Counted from the first letter of the stretch, positions 8,263 through 17,744 are shown. The stretch is 64,000 bases of DNA from Brevibacillus reuszeri (GCF_001187725.1 NZ_LGIQ01000009.1:254180-318179); one strand, 5' to 3'. Notes: generated by a model not told the origin, from the letters alone. Made by a program: numbers and translations.

Positions 8263-8826
8263 ATGAAGACTCTGATAGTCGTATCGCACCCGAGCATGGA
8301 AGCATCTGTTATCAATAAGAGATGGGTTCAAGAGCTCAAAAAATATCCTGAGAAGTACACTGTTCATGAATTGTATAAGATGTATCCAGACGGAAACATT
8401 GATGTGGAAAAAGAACAGAAATGGATTGAATCCCATGATCAGCTGATTTTGCAGTTCCCGATCTACTGGTTTAATTGTCCGCCTCTCCTTAAAAAATGGC
8501 TTGACGATGTATTTGCTTATGGCTGGGCATATGGCTCGAATGGCGGGGATAAATTAAAGAACCGTAAAGTTGGCTTAGCCGTATCTGCCAGAATAAAAAA
8601 AGAAGATTATAGTGAACAGGGTAGATACCGCTATACACTGGCAAAATTATTGACTCCTTTTGAAATTACCTTCCTGTATTGCCACGCTGATTATCGCTCG
8701 TTCTTTGCCTTTTATGGGACAGAAGATGCACCTGGTGAAAATATGCCTGGTGCAGAAAATGAGACGCCAGAGCGCCAGCTGGAAAAAAGTGCACGTGATT
8801 ATTTGGATTTTGTTGACACCCTGTAA
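8263..8826 (+). CDS. NAD(P)H-dependent oxidoreductase (flavodoxin-like, MdaB/YwrO type)
   Basis: A 187-residue flavodoxin-fold protein. The N-terminus KTLIVVSHPS is the phosphate-binding loop for FMN or FAD. FPIYWFNCPPLLKKWLDDVF and the following YGWAYG are the family's core signature. Members reduce quinones or azo compounds with NAD(P)H in the cytoplasm. GAGG lies 9 bases before the ATG. The convergent HxlR-type gene downstream fits the common pairing of such reductases with thiol- or quinone-sensing HxlR regulators (YodB/AzoR1-like). A regulatory link is inferred, not shown. Confidence 0.9.
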   Translation: MKTLIVVSHPSMEASVINKRWVQELKKYPEKYTVHELYKMYPDGNIDVEKEQKWIESHDQLILQFPIYWFNCPPLLKKWLDDVFAYGWAYGSNGGDKLKNRKVGLAVSARIKKEDYSEQGRYRYTLAKLLTPFEITFLYCHADYRSFFAFYGTEDAPGENMPGAENETPERQLEKSARDYLDFVDTL

Positions 8827-8836
8827 GAAAACAAAG

Positions 8837-8875
8837 AAGAAGTATTTCCTTGTACAGGAGATACTTCTTTTCCTT
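8837..8875. terminator. Terminator between convergent oxidoreductase and HxlR genes
   Basis: Arms AAGAAGTAT (8837-8845) and ATACTTCTT (8861-8869) with an inner TCC/GGA pairing, followed by a T-rich stretch. Confidence 0.75.
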
Positions 8876-8892
8876 AGACGAAATAGCTGTGT

Positions 8893-9252
8893 TTATCCCT
8901 TTGCTAGCTCCAGCTCTGACAACATGTCTTTCTCTCCCCACTCGCACATCATATGTAACAGGGGAATGAGAGAAAGACCACGTTCCGATAAGGAATATTC
9001 AACTTTTGGAGGTACTTGGGGAAATTCCTTGCGAATAATGAGACCATCCGCCTCCAGCTCTTTTAACATGATGCTCAGTGTTTTAAAAGAAATGGTGCCG
9101 ATACTTCGCTTCAGCTCATTATGTCGCAAAACCTTATTTTCATAAAGCCAATACAAAATGATCATTTTATATTTTCCGCCAATTAAGGACAACGTATATC
9201 CAAAGCCAGTGTTTTTTAGCTCTACGCCGGTTGGCACACAGGTTTCGCGCAC
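8893..9252 (-). CDS. HxlR-family transcriptional regulator
   Basis: A 119-residue winged-helix protein. TLSLIGGKYKMIILYWL and the later RHNELKRSIGTISFKTLSIM are the HxlR hallmark (a G-K-W-x-x-x-I-L-like block, then F-x-E-L-x-R-x-I). A cysteine at position 5 (RETC) sits where YodB-like thiol sensors carry their reactive residue. The start is GTG at 9252, chosen because AGGAG lies about 10 bases upstream. It probably represses the convergent NAD(P)H oxidoreductase in the absence of electrophiles; this is inferred from family habit. Confidence 0.9.
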   Translation of the reverse strand: MRETCVPTGVELKNTGFGYTLSLIGGKYKMIILYWLYENKVLRHNELKRSIGTISFKTLSIMLKELEADGLIIRKEFPQVPPKVEYSLSERGLSLIPLLHMMCEWGEKDMLSELELAKG

Positions 9253-9403
9253 GCGTTACACGCTCCTTTCGATGCGTAGAAGATAAACATGTACATACGT
9301 GATATTTTATAGGGTTGATAAGCGAAGGTAAAGCAAGATCAATAAGTAGATGACAGACTGAAACCTCCCTTTGCAATAGATTGGGTGGTGGATTCACAGC
9401 AGG

Positions 9404-10807
9404 CTATTTGCCGTCTCTCTTTTTGCGGACAAGCGTGGAAATGTTTACCTTTAGAAGATCAGCGCACTCTTGCATCGTTTTGGTCTGGGCGAGCATGCGA
9501 TAGATATATTCCTTTTCAAACCGCTGAACGGCTTCTTTAAGCGGCAGGGGTGTATCGAAAGACTCGATGGTCACGGGCAGCGAGACTTTTGTGGAACGCT
9601 GGATCGAGGTAGGGAGCTCATCGACCTTTATTTTTCCATTTTCACACATATGATAGGTGCGTTCTACAACGTTTTTCAGCTCTCGAATATTCCCGGGCCA
9701 ATCGTACTGCGTCAATGTCTCCATCGCTTCTGGCTCGATTCGTTTTTCCAGCTCGTATTTTTGCTCCATTTTTTTCAGGTAGTAAAAAACCAGGGCAGGA
9801 ATGTCCTCACGCCTCTCTCGCAGCGGCGGGATCGTGATAGAAAGTACATTAAGCCGATAGTACAAATCCTGACGAAATCGCTTCTGCTCAACCATCGCTT
9901 CGAGATCACTATTGGTTGCGGCGATAATACGCATTTGGACACGACGTACGTTTTTTCCCCCCAGTCTTCTGATCTTTCCATCCTGCAAGACATTCAGCAG
10001 CTTGACCTGGAGTGGATAGGGCAGATCGCCAATTTCATCGAGAAAGATCGTGCCTTTGTCAGCCAGCTCGAATAGTCCTTCCTTGGCATGATTCGCCCCC
10101 GTAAATGCTCCTTTTTCGTATCCGAATAATTCCGATTCCAGCAGATGGTCAGGAATCGCTCCACAGTTGATTTTAATGAAATCCCCGCCAAGACCGCTTT
10201 GAGTATGAATGTAATTGGCCAGGACATCCTTTCCGACACCGGATTCTCCTAGCAGCAGCAAAGGGGAGTCGTTCTTGGCAAAGCGCTGCGCAAGTGCAAC
10301 GATCCGGTGCATAATGCCACTGCGGTAAACCAGCTGTTCATTGGATTCGCTGCCGTTTTGGATTTGTTCCAATGCCTTCTGGAATTCAGCGTTGATTTGC
10401 CGCGTTTCCTCCAATTCTCTCTGCAATTGATTTAATTCGGTAATATCCCTGACGTTGCCAACAACAAAGAGCAGCTGCTGATTTTCATCGAGAACAGGAG
10501 TTGCTGTATTGATTGTTTTTCGCCCATTTCCGTAATCAATCGCGGTGCTGTAGATTTTCTTCGTCTGAATCGCTTTAACCGCTGTGGAATCCGAAACGAT
10601 TTCCATATCCAGCTGTTGAATAAAGCTGTAATTGTCCAGGATGTCAGCAGAAACCCCTGTCAACTGCAAATAGGCTTGATTATAAAGAAGTACGTATCCT
10701 TTTCGGTCACAAATGGCCAAACCGTCATGGGATGTATTAAAGATGGTGGAAATGAGACCGAGTAGCTCGTTCTTATCATTGGTTTGGAAGTGATGAGTTT
10801 TATGCAT
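9404..10807 (-). CDS. Sigma-54-dependent activator with PAS domain (BkdR/RocR type)
   Basis: A 467-residue protein if started at ATG 10807, which has AGGAGGGG 7 bases upstream. Order of domains: PAS sensor (about residues 15-125), AAA+ sigma-54 interaction module with Walker A GESGVGKD (187-194), the GAFTGA loop that contacts sigma-54 (233-238), Walker B FLDEIGDL (about 255), then a C-terminal Fis-type helix-turn-helix ending in the window at KKRDGK. It is divergent from the 2-oxoacid dehydrogenase operon, which has a matching -24/-12 promoter and a palindrome for enhancer binding. It most likely activates that operon when its PAS domain binds a metabolite. Confidence 0.93.
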   Translation of the reverse strand: MHKTHHFQTNDKNELLGLISTIFNTSHDGLAICDRKGYVLLYNQAYLQLTGVSADILDNYSFIQQLDMEIVSDSTAVKAIQTKKIYSTAIDYGNGRKTINTATPVLDENQQLLFVVGNVRDITELNQLQRELEETRQINAEFQKALEQIQNGSESNEQLVYRSGIMHRIVALAQRFAKNDSPLLLLGESGVGKDVLANYIHTQSGLGGDFIKINCGAIPDHLLESELFGYEKGAFTGANHAKEGLFELADKGTIFLDEIGDLPYPLQVKLLNVLQDGKIRRLGGKNVRRVQMRIIAATNSDLEAMVEQKRFRQDLYYRLNVLSITIPPLRERREDIPALVFYYLKKMEQKYELEKRIEPEAMETLTQYDWPGNIRELKNVVERTYHMCENGKIKVDELPTSIQRSTKVSLPVTIESFDTPLPLKEAVQRFEKEYIYRMLAQTKTMQECADLLKVNISTLVRKKRDGK

Positions 10808-10902
10808 GTTGGTCCCCTCCTGTTTACCGCAACGATTGAATTTCACACAAGATTGAATGGAAGCGCGTACATAACCAATAGTCAAAAATAATCATTCATG
10901 TG

Positions 10903-10924
10903 CATTTTTGCATATGCAAAAATG
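10903..10924. promoter_or_regulatory. 22-bp perfect palindrome, likely enhancer site of the activator
   Basis: The sequence is symmetric about a central CATATG (core TTTTTGCATATGCAAAAA, extended by CA and TG). It lies about 55 bases upstream of the -24/-12 promoter and 95 bases before the activator start, as expected for the dimeric binding site of a sigma-54 activator. The assignment is inference from symmetry and position. Confidence 0.65.
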
Positions 10925-10977
10925 GAAGTTGTAAGAAGCAATCCTTGTACATGGCACTGTATTTGGCAAAATTCGAA

Positions 10978-10994
10978 TTGGCATACTTTTTGCT
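10978..10994 (+). promoter_or_regulatory. Sigma-54 (-24/-12) promoter of the dehydrogenase operon
   Basis: TTGGCATACTTTTTGCT matches the sigma-54 consensus TGGCACG-N4-TTGCW: GG at 10980-10981 and GC at 10992-10993 with exactly 10 bases between. It lies about 70 bases before the E1-alpha start and is served by the divergent activator. Confidence 0.88.
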
Positions 10995-11062
10995 CTATTC
11001 ATTTTATATGATAACAGCCAAATATCATATGGTTTTCATTCAGTTGAAAGCGAGGGATTGTA

Positions 11063-12139
11063 ATGAATGATGGAACAAACATGTATCAAGTGCTTACTCC
11101 GGATGGAGAGCTTCTTGAAAATATAGGCGACAAGCTGGACGCTGCGATGATTGTAAAAATGTACGAGAGTATGGTACTCGTTCGTGCTTTTGACCGCAAA
11201 TCTGTCCATTTGCAGCGCCAAGGTCGTATGGGGACGTATGCACCGTTTGAAGGGCAAGAAGCAGCACAAATTGGAAGCGCTTTAGCACTGTCTCCTGGAG
11301 ACTGGATGTTCCCAACCTATCGGGACCATGCGGCGGCTATTATCCATGGTCAGTCTTTGTCTCGTGTGTTTTTGTACTGGATGGGCCATATGGAAGGCAG
11401 CATTAGTCCACAAGGGAAAAACATTATGCCGCCGTGTGTACCGATTGCAACACAAATGGTTCATGCAGTTGGTACTGCCTGGGCTAGCAAGCTCAAGCAG
11501 GAGAAGCATGTCAGTCTCGCCTTTTTCGGAGATGGTGCCAGCTCGGAGGGTGATTTCCATGAGGCGCTTAACTTTGCAGGTGTCTTTAAGACGCCAACGA
11601 TCTTTTTGTGTCAAAACAACGGATATGCGATTAGCGTTCCATTATCGCAGCAGTCCGCTTCGAAAACGATTGCCCAGCGCGGGGCAGCGTATGACATTCC
11701 GGGAATTCGCGTTGACGGGAACGATGTGTTTGCAGTCTGGTTGACGATGAAAGCAGCGATTGAGCGAGGAGATTCAGGACTTGGTCCTACGTTGATTGAA
11801 GCGGTGACCTATCGTTATGGAGCGCATACGACTGCCGATGACCCAACGAAATACCGCGACCAGCACAATCTGGCAGAAGAGTGGAGAACCAAGCGTGACC
11901 CCATTGATCGCCTGCGCAAATATATGGAAAAGCACGGCCTGTGGAATGAAATGAGAGAAGCCGCTCTGAACAAGAAGGTAGCCGATCAGATCGAAAAAGC
12001 ACTGATTGAAGCAGAAAGCTATCCGAAGTCCAAACCGTCTGATATGTTCCAGCACGTTTATGCAGAACCGACGTGGATGATCCAGGAACAGGAGCAGGAA
12101 CTACCGCAGCCAAAAGGCGAGAGAGGGGTAACAGCATGA
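11063..12139 (+). CDS. 2-oxoacid dehydrogenase E1 component, alpha subunit
   Basis: A 358-residue thiamine-diphosphate enzyme subunit. The cofactor-binding motif starts GDGASSEGDF (residues 156-165) and ends at NN (185-186). YAPFEGQEAAQIG and YRDHAAAIIHG are family blocks, and YRYGAHTTADDPTKYR is the late regulatory-loop region. With E1-beta it decarboxylates a 2-oxoacid and passes the acyl group to lipoyl-E2. The sequence style is close to PdhA/branched-chain E1 of Bacillota; the substrate (branched-chain oxoacids, pyruvate or acetoin) cannot be fixed from sequence. GAGGGA precedes the ATG. The 3' end overlaps E1-beta by ATGA. Confidence 0.92.
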   Translation: MNDGTNMYQVLTPDGELLENIGDKLDAAMIVKMYESMVLVRAFDRKSVHLQRQGRMGTYAPFEGQEAAQIGSALALSPGDWMFPTYRDHAAAIIHGQSLSRVFLYWMGHMEGSISPQGKNIMPPCVPIATQMVHAVGTAWASKLKQEKHVSLAFFGDGASSEGDFHEALNFAGVFKTPTIFLCQNNGYAISVPLSQQSASKTIAQRGAAYDIPGIRVDGNDVFAVWLTMKAAIERGDSGLGPTLIEAVTYRYGAHTTADDPTKYRDQHNLAEEWRTKRDPIDRLRKYMEKHGLWNEMREAALNKKVADQIEKALIEAESYPKSKPSDMFQHVYAEPTWMIQEQEQELPQPKGERGVTA

Positions 12140-13119
12140 GCAGAAAATTAACGATCATCCAAGCCATTACGGAAGCGATGGATCAAAAGATGTCCGAAGA
12201 TCAGCGTGTCATGCTGCTTGGCGAGGATATCGGCGTCAATGGCGGTGTATTCCGTGCAACTGACGGTTTGCTTGAAAAATACGGTTCGGATCGAGTAGTC
12301 GATACACCACTGGCCGAAGCAGGTATCATCGGCTCTGCGATTGGTCTTGGGATGAACGGGATGATTCCCATCGTCGAAATTCAGTTTCTCGCTTTTATTT
12401 ACCCGGGCTTCGAACAAATCGTCTCCCATGCAGCGCGAATGAGATATCGTACGCGTGGTCAATATCACGTTCCGATGGTTATTCGTACCCCTTATGGTGC
12501 TGGTATTCGTGGACCAGAGCTCCACTCCGAGAGCGTGGAAACTTTTTTTGCCCATGTGCCCGGACTGAAGGTAGTGGCACCTAGCTCACCGTATGATGCC
12601 AAAGGCTTGCTCATATCTGCCATTGAGGACCCGGACCCTGTGGTCTTTTTAGAACCAACGAAAATTTACCGTGCCTTTAAAGAAGAAGTGCCTGAGGAAA
12701 TGTATCGGGTACCGATTGGAAAAGCAAAGGTGATTCGTGAAGGCAGTGACGTATCTATCTTTGCGTGGGGAGCAATGGTGCGCGTAGCCGAGGATGCCGC
12801 GAAGCAGTTGGAGCGTGAGCGCAGCTGGTCATGTGAAGTCGTGGATCTACGCACGATTTATCCACTGGATCGGGATGCGATAGTGAAATCGGTGAAAAAG
12901 ACAGGTCGCGCGCTTGTGGTCCATGAAGCACACAAAACAGCAGGCATGGGTGCCGAAATTATTTCCATCATTAACGAGGAAGCGCTGATTTATATGAAAG
13001 CTCCTGTAAAACGGATTGCTGGTTTTGATGTACCTGTACCACAATTCTCGATTGAGGACGATTATTTGCCGACGAGCGAACGAGTAAAACAAGGGATCGC
13101 TCAGACCATTCAATTCTAG
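12136..13119 (+). CDS. 2-oxoacid dehydrogenase E1 component, beta subunit
   Basis: A 327-residue transketolase-like subunit. The start at 12136 overlaps the E1-alpha stop (ATGA), and the upstream GAGAGGGG serves as ribosome site. Landmarks: LGEDIGVNGGVFRATDGL, DTPLAEAGIIGSAIGLGMNG, the substrate-channel block RTPYGAGIRGPELHSES, and the C-terminal FDVPVPQFSIEDDYLPT. It completes the thiamine-diphosphate site with the alpha subunit as an alpha2-beta2 tetramer in the cytoplasm. The close family match is to PdhB/BkdAB/AcoB enzymes. Confidence 0.92.
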   Translation: MSRKLTIIQAITEAMDQKMSEDQRVMLLGEDIGVNGGVFRATDGLLEKYGSDRVVDTPLAEAGIIGSAIGLGMNGMIPIVEIQFLAFIYPGFEQIVSHAARMRYRTRGQYHVPMVIRTPYGAGIRGPELHSESVETFFAHVPGLKVVAPSSPYDAKGLLISAIEDPDPVVFLEPTKIYRAFKEEVPEEMYRVPIGKAKVIREGSDVSIFAWGAMVRVAEDAAKQLERERSWSCEVVDLRTIYPLDRDAIVKSVKKTGRALVVHEAHKTAGMGAEIISIINEEALIYMKAPVKRIAGFDVPVPQFSIEDDYLPTSERVKQGIAQTIQF

Positions 13120-13139
13120 CAAAAGGAGGAGCTTGTCTT

Positions 13140-14402
13140 ATGGTGGAGTTTAAGCTTCCAGATGTGGGAGAAGGCATGCATGAGGGTGAAATTTTGCGCG
13201 TGCTTGTGAAAACCGGCGAGTTTGTCCAAATGGATCAGCCGATTTTAGAGGTGCAAACCGACAAGGTGAATGCGGAGCTGTCTGCACCGGCTTCAGGTGT
13301 GATCACTGAGATTTTCTATACCGAGGGAGATACGGTTCATGTAGGTACCACCCTGCTAACCATTGACAATGGGACGAAAACAGAGGAGTCGACGACGATA
13401 TCTGCAAGCGAGGATGTCAAACAGATTGAGAGGAAAGAAGAAGAGCCAGTAGCTCCTGCACCTGCAGGGCAGGCGATCAAGCGTGTACTGGCGACGCCGT
13501 TTGTCCGGCAAATGGCGAGAGAGATGAAAATCGACATCGAGCATGTACAGGGAACCGGTCCGATCGGGCGAGTAACAGAAGAAGATTTACGCCGTTTTAC
13601 GCAAGGAGCGAATGCGAAACCGTCAAAGAGTACGATCGCAGAGCAACCGGTGCAGACTGCTCATTCACCTGTGAAGTCATCTTTGCCGACCAATCAGAAC
13701 AGAGAAGAGCGTATCGTGTTAAAAGGCATCCGTAAAAAGATTGCAGAGCATATGGTGAAATCCGTCACGACGATTCCACACGTCACATCTGTTGATGAGT
13801 TTGAAATGGATGAGTTGAAGGCCGTACGGGAGAGAGTGAAGCCATTCGCTGAGAAAAAAGGCGTCAAGCTGACCTTCCTGCCATTTTTCATCAAAGCGTT
13901 GGTACTTGCCTTGAGAGAATTCCCTATGCTTAATTCTTCCCTCGATGAAGAGACAAACGAAATTGTATTGAAGCATTATTATCATATTGGCATCGCAACA
14001 GATACACCCCAAGGCTTAATCGTTCCTGTTATCAAGGATGTGGATCAAAAATCCATTTTTGAGCTTGCCAGGGAGATTAGCAGCCTGGCACAGCTGGCGC
14101 GGGATGGAAAGCTCACCATGGATCAGATCACGGGTGGTACCTTTACGATTAGCAACGTGGGGGCAATCGGCGGATTACAGGCGACACCAATTATTAACCA
14201 TCCTGAAGCAGCAATTCTCAGCCTTCATAAAATGGAGAAGCGTTGGGTTGTTCGAGAAGATGAGGGAGTAATCCGCTGGATGATGAACACGTCATTATCG
14301 TTCGACCATCGCTTGATTGACGGAGTGACAGCTGTGAAATTTACCAATCGGATCAAGGAACTGATCGAGGAACCGAATCTGTTGTTTGCGGAGATGATAT
14401 AG
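13140..14402 (+). CDS. 2-oxoacid dehydrogenase E2, dihydrolipoyl acyltransferase
   Basis: A 420-residue protein with three modules. The single lipoyl domain (about 1-78) has its modified lysine at Lys42 in QTDKVNAE. The peripheral subunit-binding domain spans about 115-153 (starts ATPFVRQMAREM, ends VTEEDLRRF). The catalytic domain (about 190-420) ends with SFDHRLIDG, where His390 and Asp394 are the expected catalytic pair. Alanine/proline linkers separate the modules. AAAGGAGG lies before the ATG. E2 forms the core of the complex and moves the acyl group to CoA. Confidence 0.93.
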   Translation: MVEFKLPDVGEGMHEGEILRVLVKTGEFVQMDQPILEVQTDKVNAELSAPASGVITEIFYTEGDTVHVGTTLLTIDNGTKTEESTTISASEDVKQIERKEEEPVAPAPAGQAIKRVLATPFVRQMAREMKIDIEHVQGTGPIGRVTEEDLRRFTQGANAKPSKSTIAEQPVQTAHSPVKSSLPTNQNREERIVLKGIRKKIAEHMVKSVTTIPHVTSVDEFEMDELKAVRERVKPFAEKKGVKLTFLPFFIKALVLALREFPMLNSSLDEETNEIVLKHYYHIGIATDTPQGLIVPVIKDVDQKSIFELAREISSLAQLARDGKLTMDQITGGTFTISNVGAIGGLQATPIINHPEAAILSLHKMEKRWVVREDEGVIRWMMNTSLSFDHRLIDGVTAVKFTNRIKELIEEPNLLFAEMI

Positions 14403-15830
14403 ATGGTAGTAGGGGAAGTAGCGGTAGAAACTGACGTAGTTGTGATTGGGGGAGGCCCTGGTGGCTATGCTGCAGCGATTCGATTAGGCCAATTGGGGAA
14501 ATCGGTCGTTCTGATTGAAAAAGAAGAGCTTGGCGGCGTTTGTCTAAATAAAGGCTGCATCCCTTCCAAGGCATTCATCCATGCTGCTGGCGAATTCCAC
14601 AAGCTCTCTGCTGTTTCCAAAATGGGGATACGCTTGCCACAAGGTCGTGTCTCGTTTCACATGAATGAGTGGCAAGGCTGGAAATCGTCCGTCATCTCAC
14701 AATTAAACAAAGGTGTCAGTCATCTTTGTGAGGCAAACGGAGTGACAGTGGTTAAAGGAACCGCTACCTTTTTGTCAGAAGATCGCATCGGTGTAGAGAC
14801 TGGACGGGATTTTGAGACCTACAAGTTTGCCCAAGCGATAATTGCCAGCGGCTCACGGCCATTTATCCCTGGTTTCCTGGAACGGGATGGCATTCATATT
14901 CTTGATTCTAGTGATATCCTACAGCTCGAAGAAGTTCCTGAGAATTTGGCGATCATCGGTGGAGGCTATATCGGGATGGAAATGGGCATGGCGCTTGCCA
15001 AGCTCGGAGTAAATGTCACCATTATCGAGGCTGCTGAGCGGATTTTGCCGCAAATTGGCGCTGCTTTTTCCAAAGAAATTCAAAAGCAAGCCAAGAAACT
15101 TGGAATGACTATCAAAACTTCTACCAGAGTGGAGTCCGCTACAGTCGCAGACGGTCATGTAGAGCTGAAGATAACTTCTGAAAAGGATGGCGAAGAACGG
15201 CTTATTCAAGACAAGGTATTGGTCACGATCGGACGTGTGCCGAATACGGGTATGATTGGGCTGGAGCAAGCGAAGGTACAGACAGATGAACGGGGCTACA
15301 TCCCTGTTGATCAAGCATGTCGAACAAATCAGCCGCATATCTATGCGATTGGCGATGTGACTCCAGGGGTGGCGCTAGCGCATCGGGCAGCCAAGCAAGG
15401 TGTCGTAGCGGCTGAAGTCATTGGTGGTTTGCCAAGTGCGAATGATTCTGATTTGGTTCCCTATGTGATTTTTACAGAACCACAGGTAGCAGGAGTCGGA
15501 TTGACAAAAGAAGAGGCTGAGCGGCACGGATATACGGTGAAATCCGCCACATTTCCTTATGCAGCAAATGGCAGGGCACTCGCAACCGATGAGGGCAATG
15601 GCTTTGCAGAGGTAATCGTAGATGCAGAAAGTCATCTGCTTTTAGGCATGCATGTCATTGGAGCTGAGGCATCAAACTTGATTGGAGAAGGCGTGCTCGC
15701 GTTGGAATTGTCAGCTCGGGCAGAGGATCTTGCTATGACGATGCACCCCCATCCTACACTGAGCGAGGTTTGGATGGAGGCTGCGGCATGCGTACTCGGA
15801 CATGCTATTCATGTGGTGAATAAGAAATAA
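14403..15830 (+). CDS. Dihydrolipoyl dehydrogenase (E3) of the 2-oxoacid complex
   Basis: A 475-residue FAD enzyme that reoxidises dihydrolipoyl-E2 using NAD+. The N-terminal FAD motif is GGGPGGYAAA (about 16-25). The redox disulfide is Cys47/Cys52 in GGVCLNKGCIPSK. The NAD motif is IIGGGYIGMEMG, the second FAD block reads IYAIGDV, and the C-terminal catalytic His lies in MHPHPTLSE. Its ATG follows the E2 stop with no gap (TAGATG), indicating coupling. It is the last gene of the operon, before a terminator. Confidence 0.94.
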   Translation: MVVGEVAVETDVVVIGGGPGGYAAAIRLGQLGKSVVLIEKEELGGVCLNKGCIPSKAFIHAAGEFHKLSAVSKMGIRLPQGRVSFHMNEWQGWKSSVISQLNKGVSHLCEANGVTVVKGTATFLSEDRIGVETGRDFETYKFAQAIIASGSRPFIPGFLERDGIHILDSSDILQLEEVPENLAIIGGGYIGMEMGMALAKLGVNVTIIEAAERILPQIGAAFSKEIQKQAKKLGMTIKTSTRVESATVADGHVELKITSEKDGEERLIQDKVLVTIGRVPNTGMIGLEQAKVQTDERGYIPVDQACRTNQPHIYAIGDVTPGVALAHRAAKQGVVAAEVIGGLPSANDSDLVPYVIFTEPQVAGVGLTKEEAERHGYTVKSATFPYAANGRALATDEGNGFAEVIVDAESHLLLGMHVIGAEASNLIGEGVLALELSARAEDLAMTMHPHPTLSEVWMEAAACVLGHAIHVVNKK

Positions 15831-15837
15831 GAAAAGA

Positions 15838-15894
15838 AGCCCCGGTGGATCCACTCGAATCTGTAAAAAGCGAGTTGATGCGACTGGGGTTTTG
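15838..15894 (+). terminator. Terminator after the dehydrogenase operon
   Basis: An outer GCCCC/GGGG pairing encloses an inner ACTCG/CGAGT stem, with TTTT directly after the 3' arm. Confidence 0.6.
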
Positions 15895-16050
15895 GCATTT
15901 CGCAAAAACACTTTCATCATGCACAGATGAAACGAATAAAAGGACAACCGGGTCAAAGTACAGACGCGTCACCGCATGCGTTTGCGCAGTTGAAAGCGGG
16001 ATAGTACTATCAGATTATTCAAATAGATAGCGTTTTCAGGAGTGATCCAA

Positions 16051-16275
16051 TTGGGAAACAAAATCCGTTTTTGTCCGTGCAATCAACTGACTTGTGCATC
16101 CGAAATGAAAGAAATGCTAAGGAGTAGGCCAGATACAGTCGTGGAAGATCATAAATGCCTGAATTTCTGTGGTCAATGTCTGGTAGAGGGATTTGCTTTG
16201 GTGAATGGAAGGAATATCACGGGGTGCACAGAGCAAGAGCTGATGAACAACATTTTCCATTACTTGGGGGAATGA
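16051..16275 (+). CDS. DUF1450 family protein (YuzB-like), Cys-rich
   Basis: A 74-residue protein from the TTG at 16051, chosen because AGGAG lies 8 bases upstream; a GTG at 16042 is a less likely start. It has cysteines arranged as CPCNQLTC, then CLNFCGQC, plus one near the end (TGC). The pattern is typical of the DUF1450/YuzB family, which is thioredoxin-like and may bind metal or an iron-sulfur centre. The role is unknown. It stands alone between the dehydrogenase operon and the fumarylacetoacetase gene. Confidence 0.8.
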   Translation: MGNKIRFCPCNQLTCASEMKEMLRSRPDTVVEDHKCLNFCGQCLVEGFALVNGRNITGCTEQELMNNIFHYLGE

Positions 16276-16411
16276 CCGCTCGTACAAAGGGAATGCCTAT
16301 TGCATGACGAATCTATTTCATGATGCATGATGTTTTCGGAGTTTTCTAATGCCTTTTTATTCGCAGGATGCCTTATCTATTTCCAAAAAGCGCATCCGAG
16401 GAGGAGTATTC

Positions 16412-17674
16412 GTGTTACGTTCCTTTATAGAGGTTTGGCCTGATTCTCACTTTCCGATTCAGAATCTTCCGTACGGTGTCTTCCGTCCGAAACGTGGTGG
16501 TGAAGGCAGAGTCGGTGTTGCGATTGGTGAATACATACTTGATTTATCCGTTATCGATGATGCTGGTCTTCTTGCGGACACAGCAGCTGGAGGGAAAGGA
16601 ATCTTTCATCAGTCCTCCCTGAATGCATTCATGGCGCTTGGAAAATCGACATGGACTGAGGTGCGTCGTAGGCTCCAGCAATTGCTGAGCGCTGATGAAC
16701 CAACCTTGCGCGATCATGTGAAGCTGAGAGAGGCTGCGTTATTGCGTCAAACAGACGTCCAGATGTTACTGCCAGCACAGATCGGTGACTACACGGACTT
16801 TTACGCGTCCAAAGAGCATGCGACGAACGTAGGAATCATGTTTCGGGGCAAAGAGAACGCCCTGATGCCGAACTGGACTCACTTGCCTGTAGGGTATCAC
16901 GGACGGGCGAGCTCTGTCGTGCTGAGCGGAACAGATGTGCGTCGGCCAAAAGGGCAAATGAAAGCACCAGATGAGGCCATCCCTCATTTTGGAGCATGTC
17001 GGCAATTGGATTTTGAATTGGAGATGGGATGGTTTATTGGCCCTGGAAATCCGAGAGAAGAACCGATCTCTGTTAAAAATGCAGAGGACCACATCTTTGG
17101 TCTTGTTCTCGTAAACGATTGGAGCGCGCGCGATATTCAATCGTGGGAATACCAGCCGCTTGGACCATTTTTGGCAAAAAACTTCGCGACCTCCATCTCG
17201 CCATGGGTCGTTCCGCTTGCGGCATTGGAACCGTTTCGTGTGGCGGGACCGAGGCAAGAGCCAGAGCCGTTGCCATATTTACAGACGCCAGACAAAGCCG
17301 CGTTTGATATTCGGTTGGAGGTACACTTGCGCGGATCACGTATGGAAGAGCCAGAGCGCATTGCGACGAGTAACTTCCGCCATTTGTACTGGAGCATGTC
17401 CCAACAAATCGCTCATCATACGGTGACTGGATGCAATTTGCGGCCTGGCGATTTATTGGCATCGGGAACGATCAGTGGACCCGAAAAAGAAAGCCGTGGC
17501 TGCATGCTGGAGCTGGGTTGGCGCGGAACAGAGCCGATTGAGCTTGGAAAGGGAGAAAAACGAGCGTGGCTTGAGGATGGCGATCAAGTCGTGATGACGG
17601 GCTGGTGCCAAGGAGATGGGTACCGGATCGGTTTTGGAGAAGTGACGGGCTGCGTTATGCCTGCTTTGGACTAG
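16412..17674 (+). CDS. fahA: Fumarylacetoacetase
   Basis: A 420-residue enzyme of tyrosine/phenylalanine breakdown that splits 4-fumarylacetoacetate into fumarate and acetoacetate. I place the start at GTG 16412: GAGGAGGAG lies 5 bases upstream, and the protein then begins like known enzymes ([21 protein letters not shown]). Metal and catalytic blocks are [18 protein letters not shown] and [10 protein letters not shown], then [12 protein letters not shown] and [14 protein letters not shown]. The C-terminus has [12 protein letters not shown]. The other genes of the homogentisate pathway are not in the window. Confidence 0.95.
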   Translation: MLRSFIEVWPDSHFPIQNLPYGVFRPKRGGEGRVGVAIGEYILDLSVIDDAGLLADTAAGGKGIFHQSSLNAFMALGKSTWTEVRRRLQQLLSADEPTLRDHVKLREAALLRQTDVQMLLPAQIGDYTDFYASKEHATNVGIMFRGKENALMPNWTHLPVGYHGRASSVVLSGTDVRRPKGQMKAPDEAIPHFGACRQLDFELEMGWFIGPGNPREEPISVKNAEDHIFGLVLVNDWSARDIQSWEYQPLGPFLAKNFATSISPWVVPLAALEPFRVAGPRQEPEPLPYLQTPDKAAFDIRLEVHLRGSRMEEPERIATSNFRHLYWSMSQQIAHHTVTGCNLRPGDLLASGTISGPEKESRGCMLELGWRGTEPIELGKGEKRAWLEDGDQVVMTGWCQGDGYRIGFGEVTGCVMPALD

Positions 17675-17700
17675 CAGGGATTTTTGAAACGGAACACAGA

Positions 17701-17734
17701 AAAAGAGGGTATCCATAGTGGATGCCCTCTTTTT
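17701..17734. terminator. Bidirectional terminator between fahA and the VOC gene
   Basis: Arms AAAAGAGGGTATCCA (17701-17715) and TGGATGCCCTCTTTT (17719-17733-34) pair with one wobble. A-runs and T-runs on both sides suit the two convergent genes. Confidence 0.88.
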
Positions 17735-17744
17735 CATGGTAATT

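Noticed and set aside
11063..15830. Naming the complex bkd, pdh or aco
   Set aside because: The E1 and E2 sequences share features with all three and the diagnostic neighbours (ptb, bcd, buk or acoR with GAF domain) are absent, so the substrate is left open.
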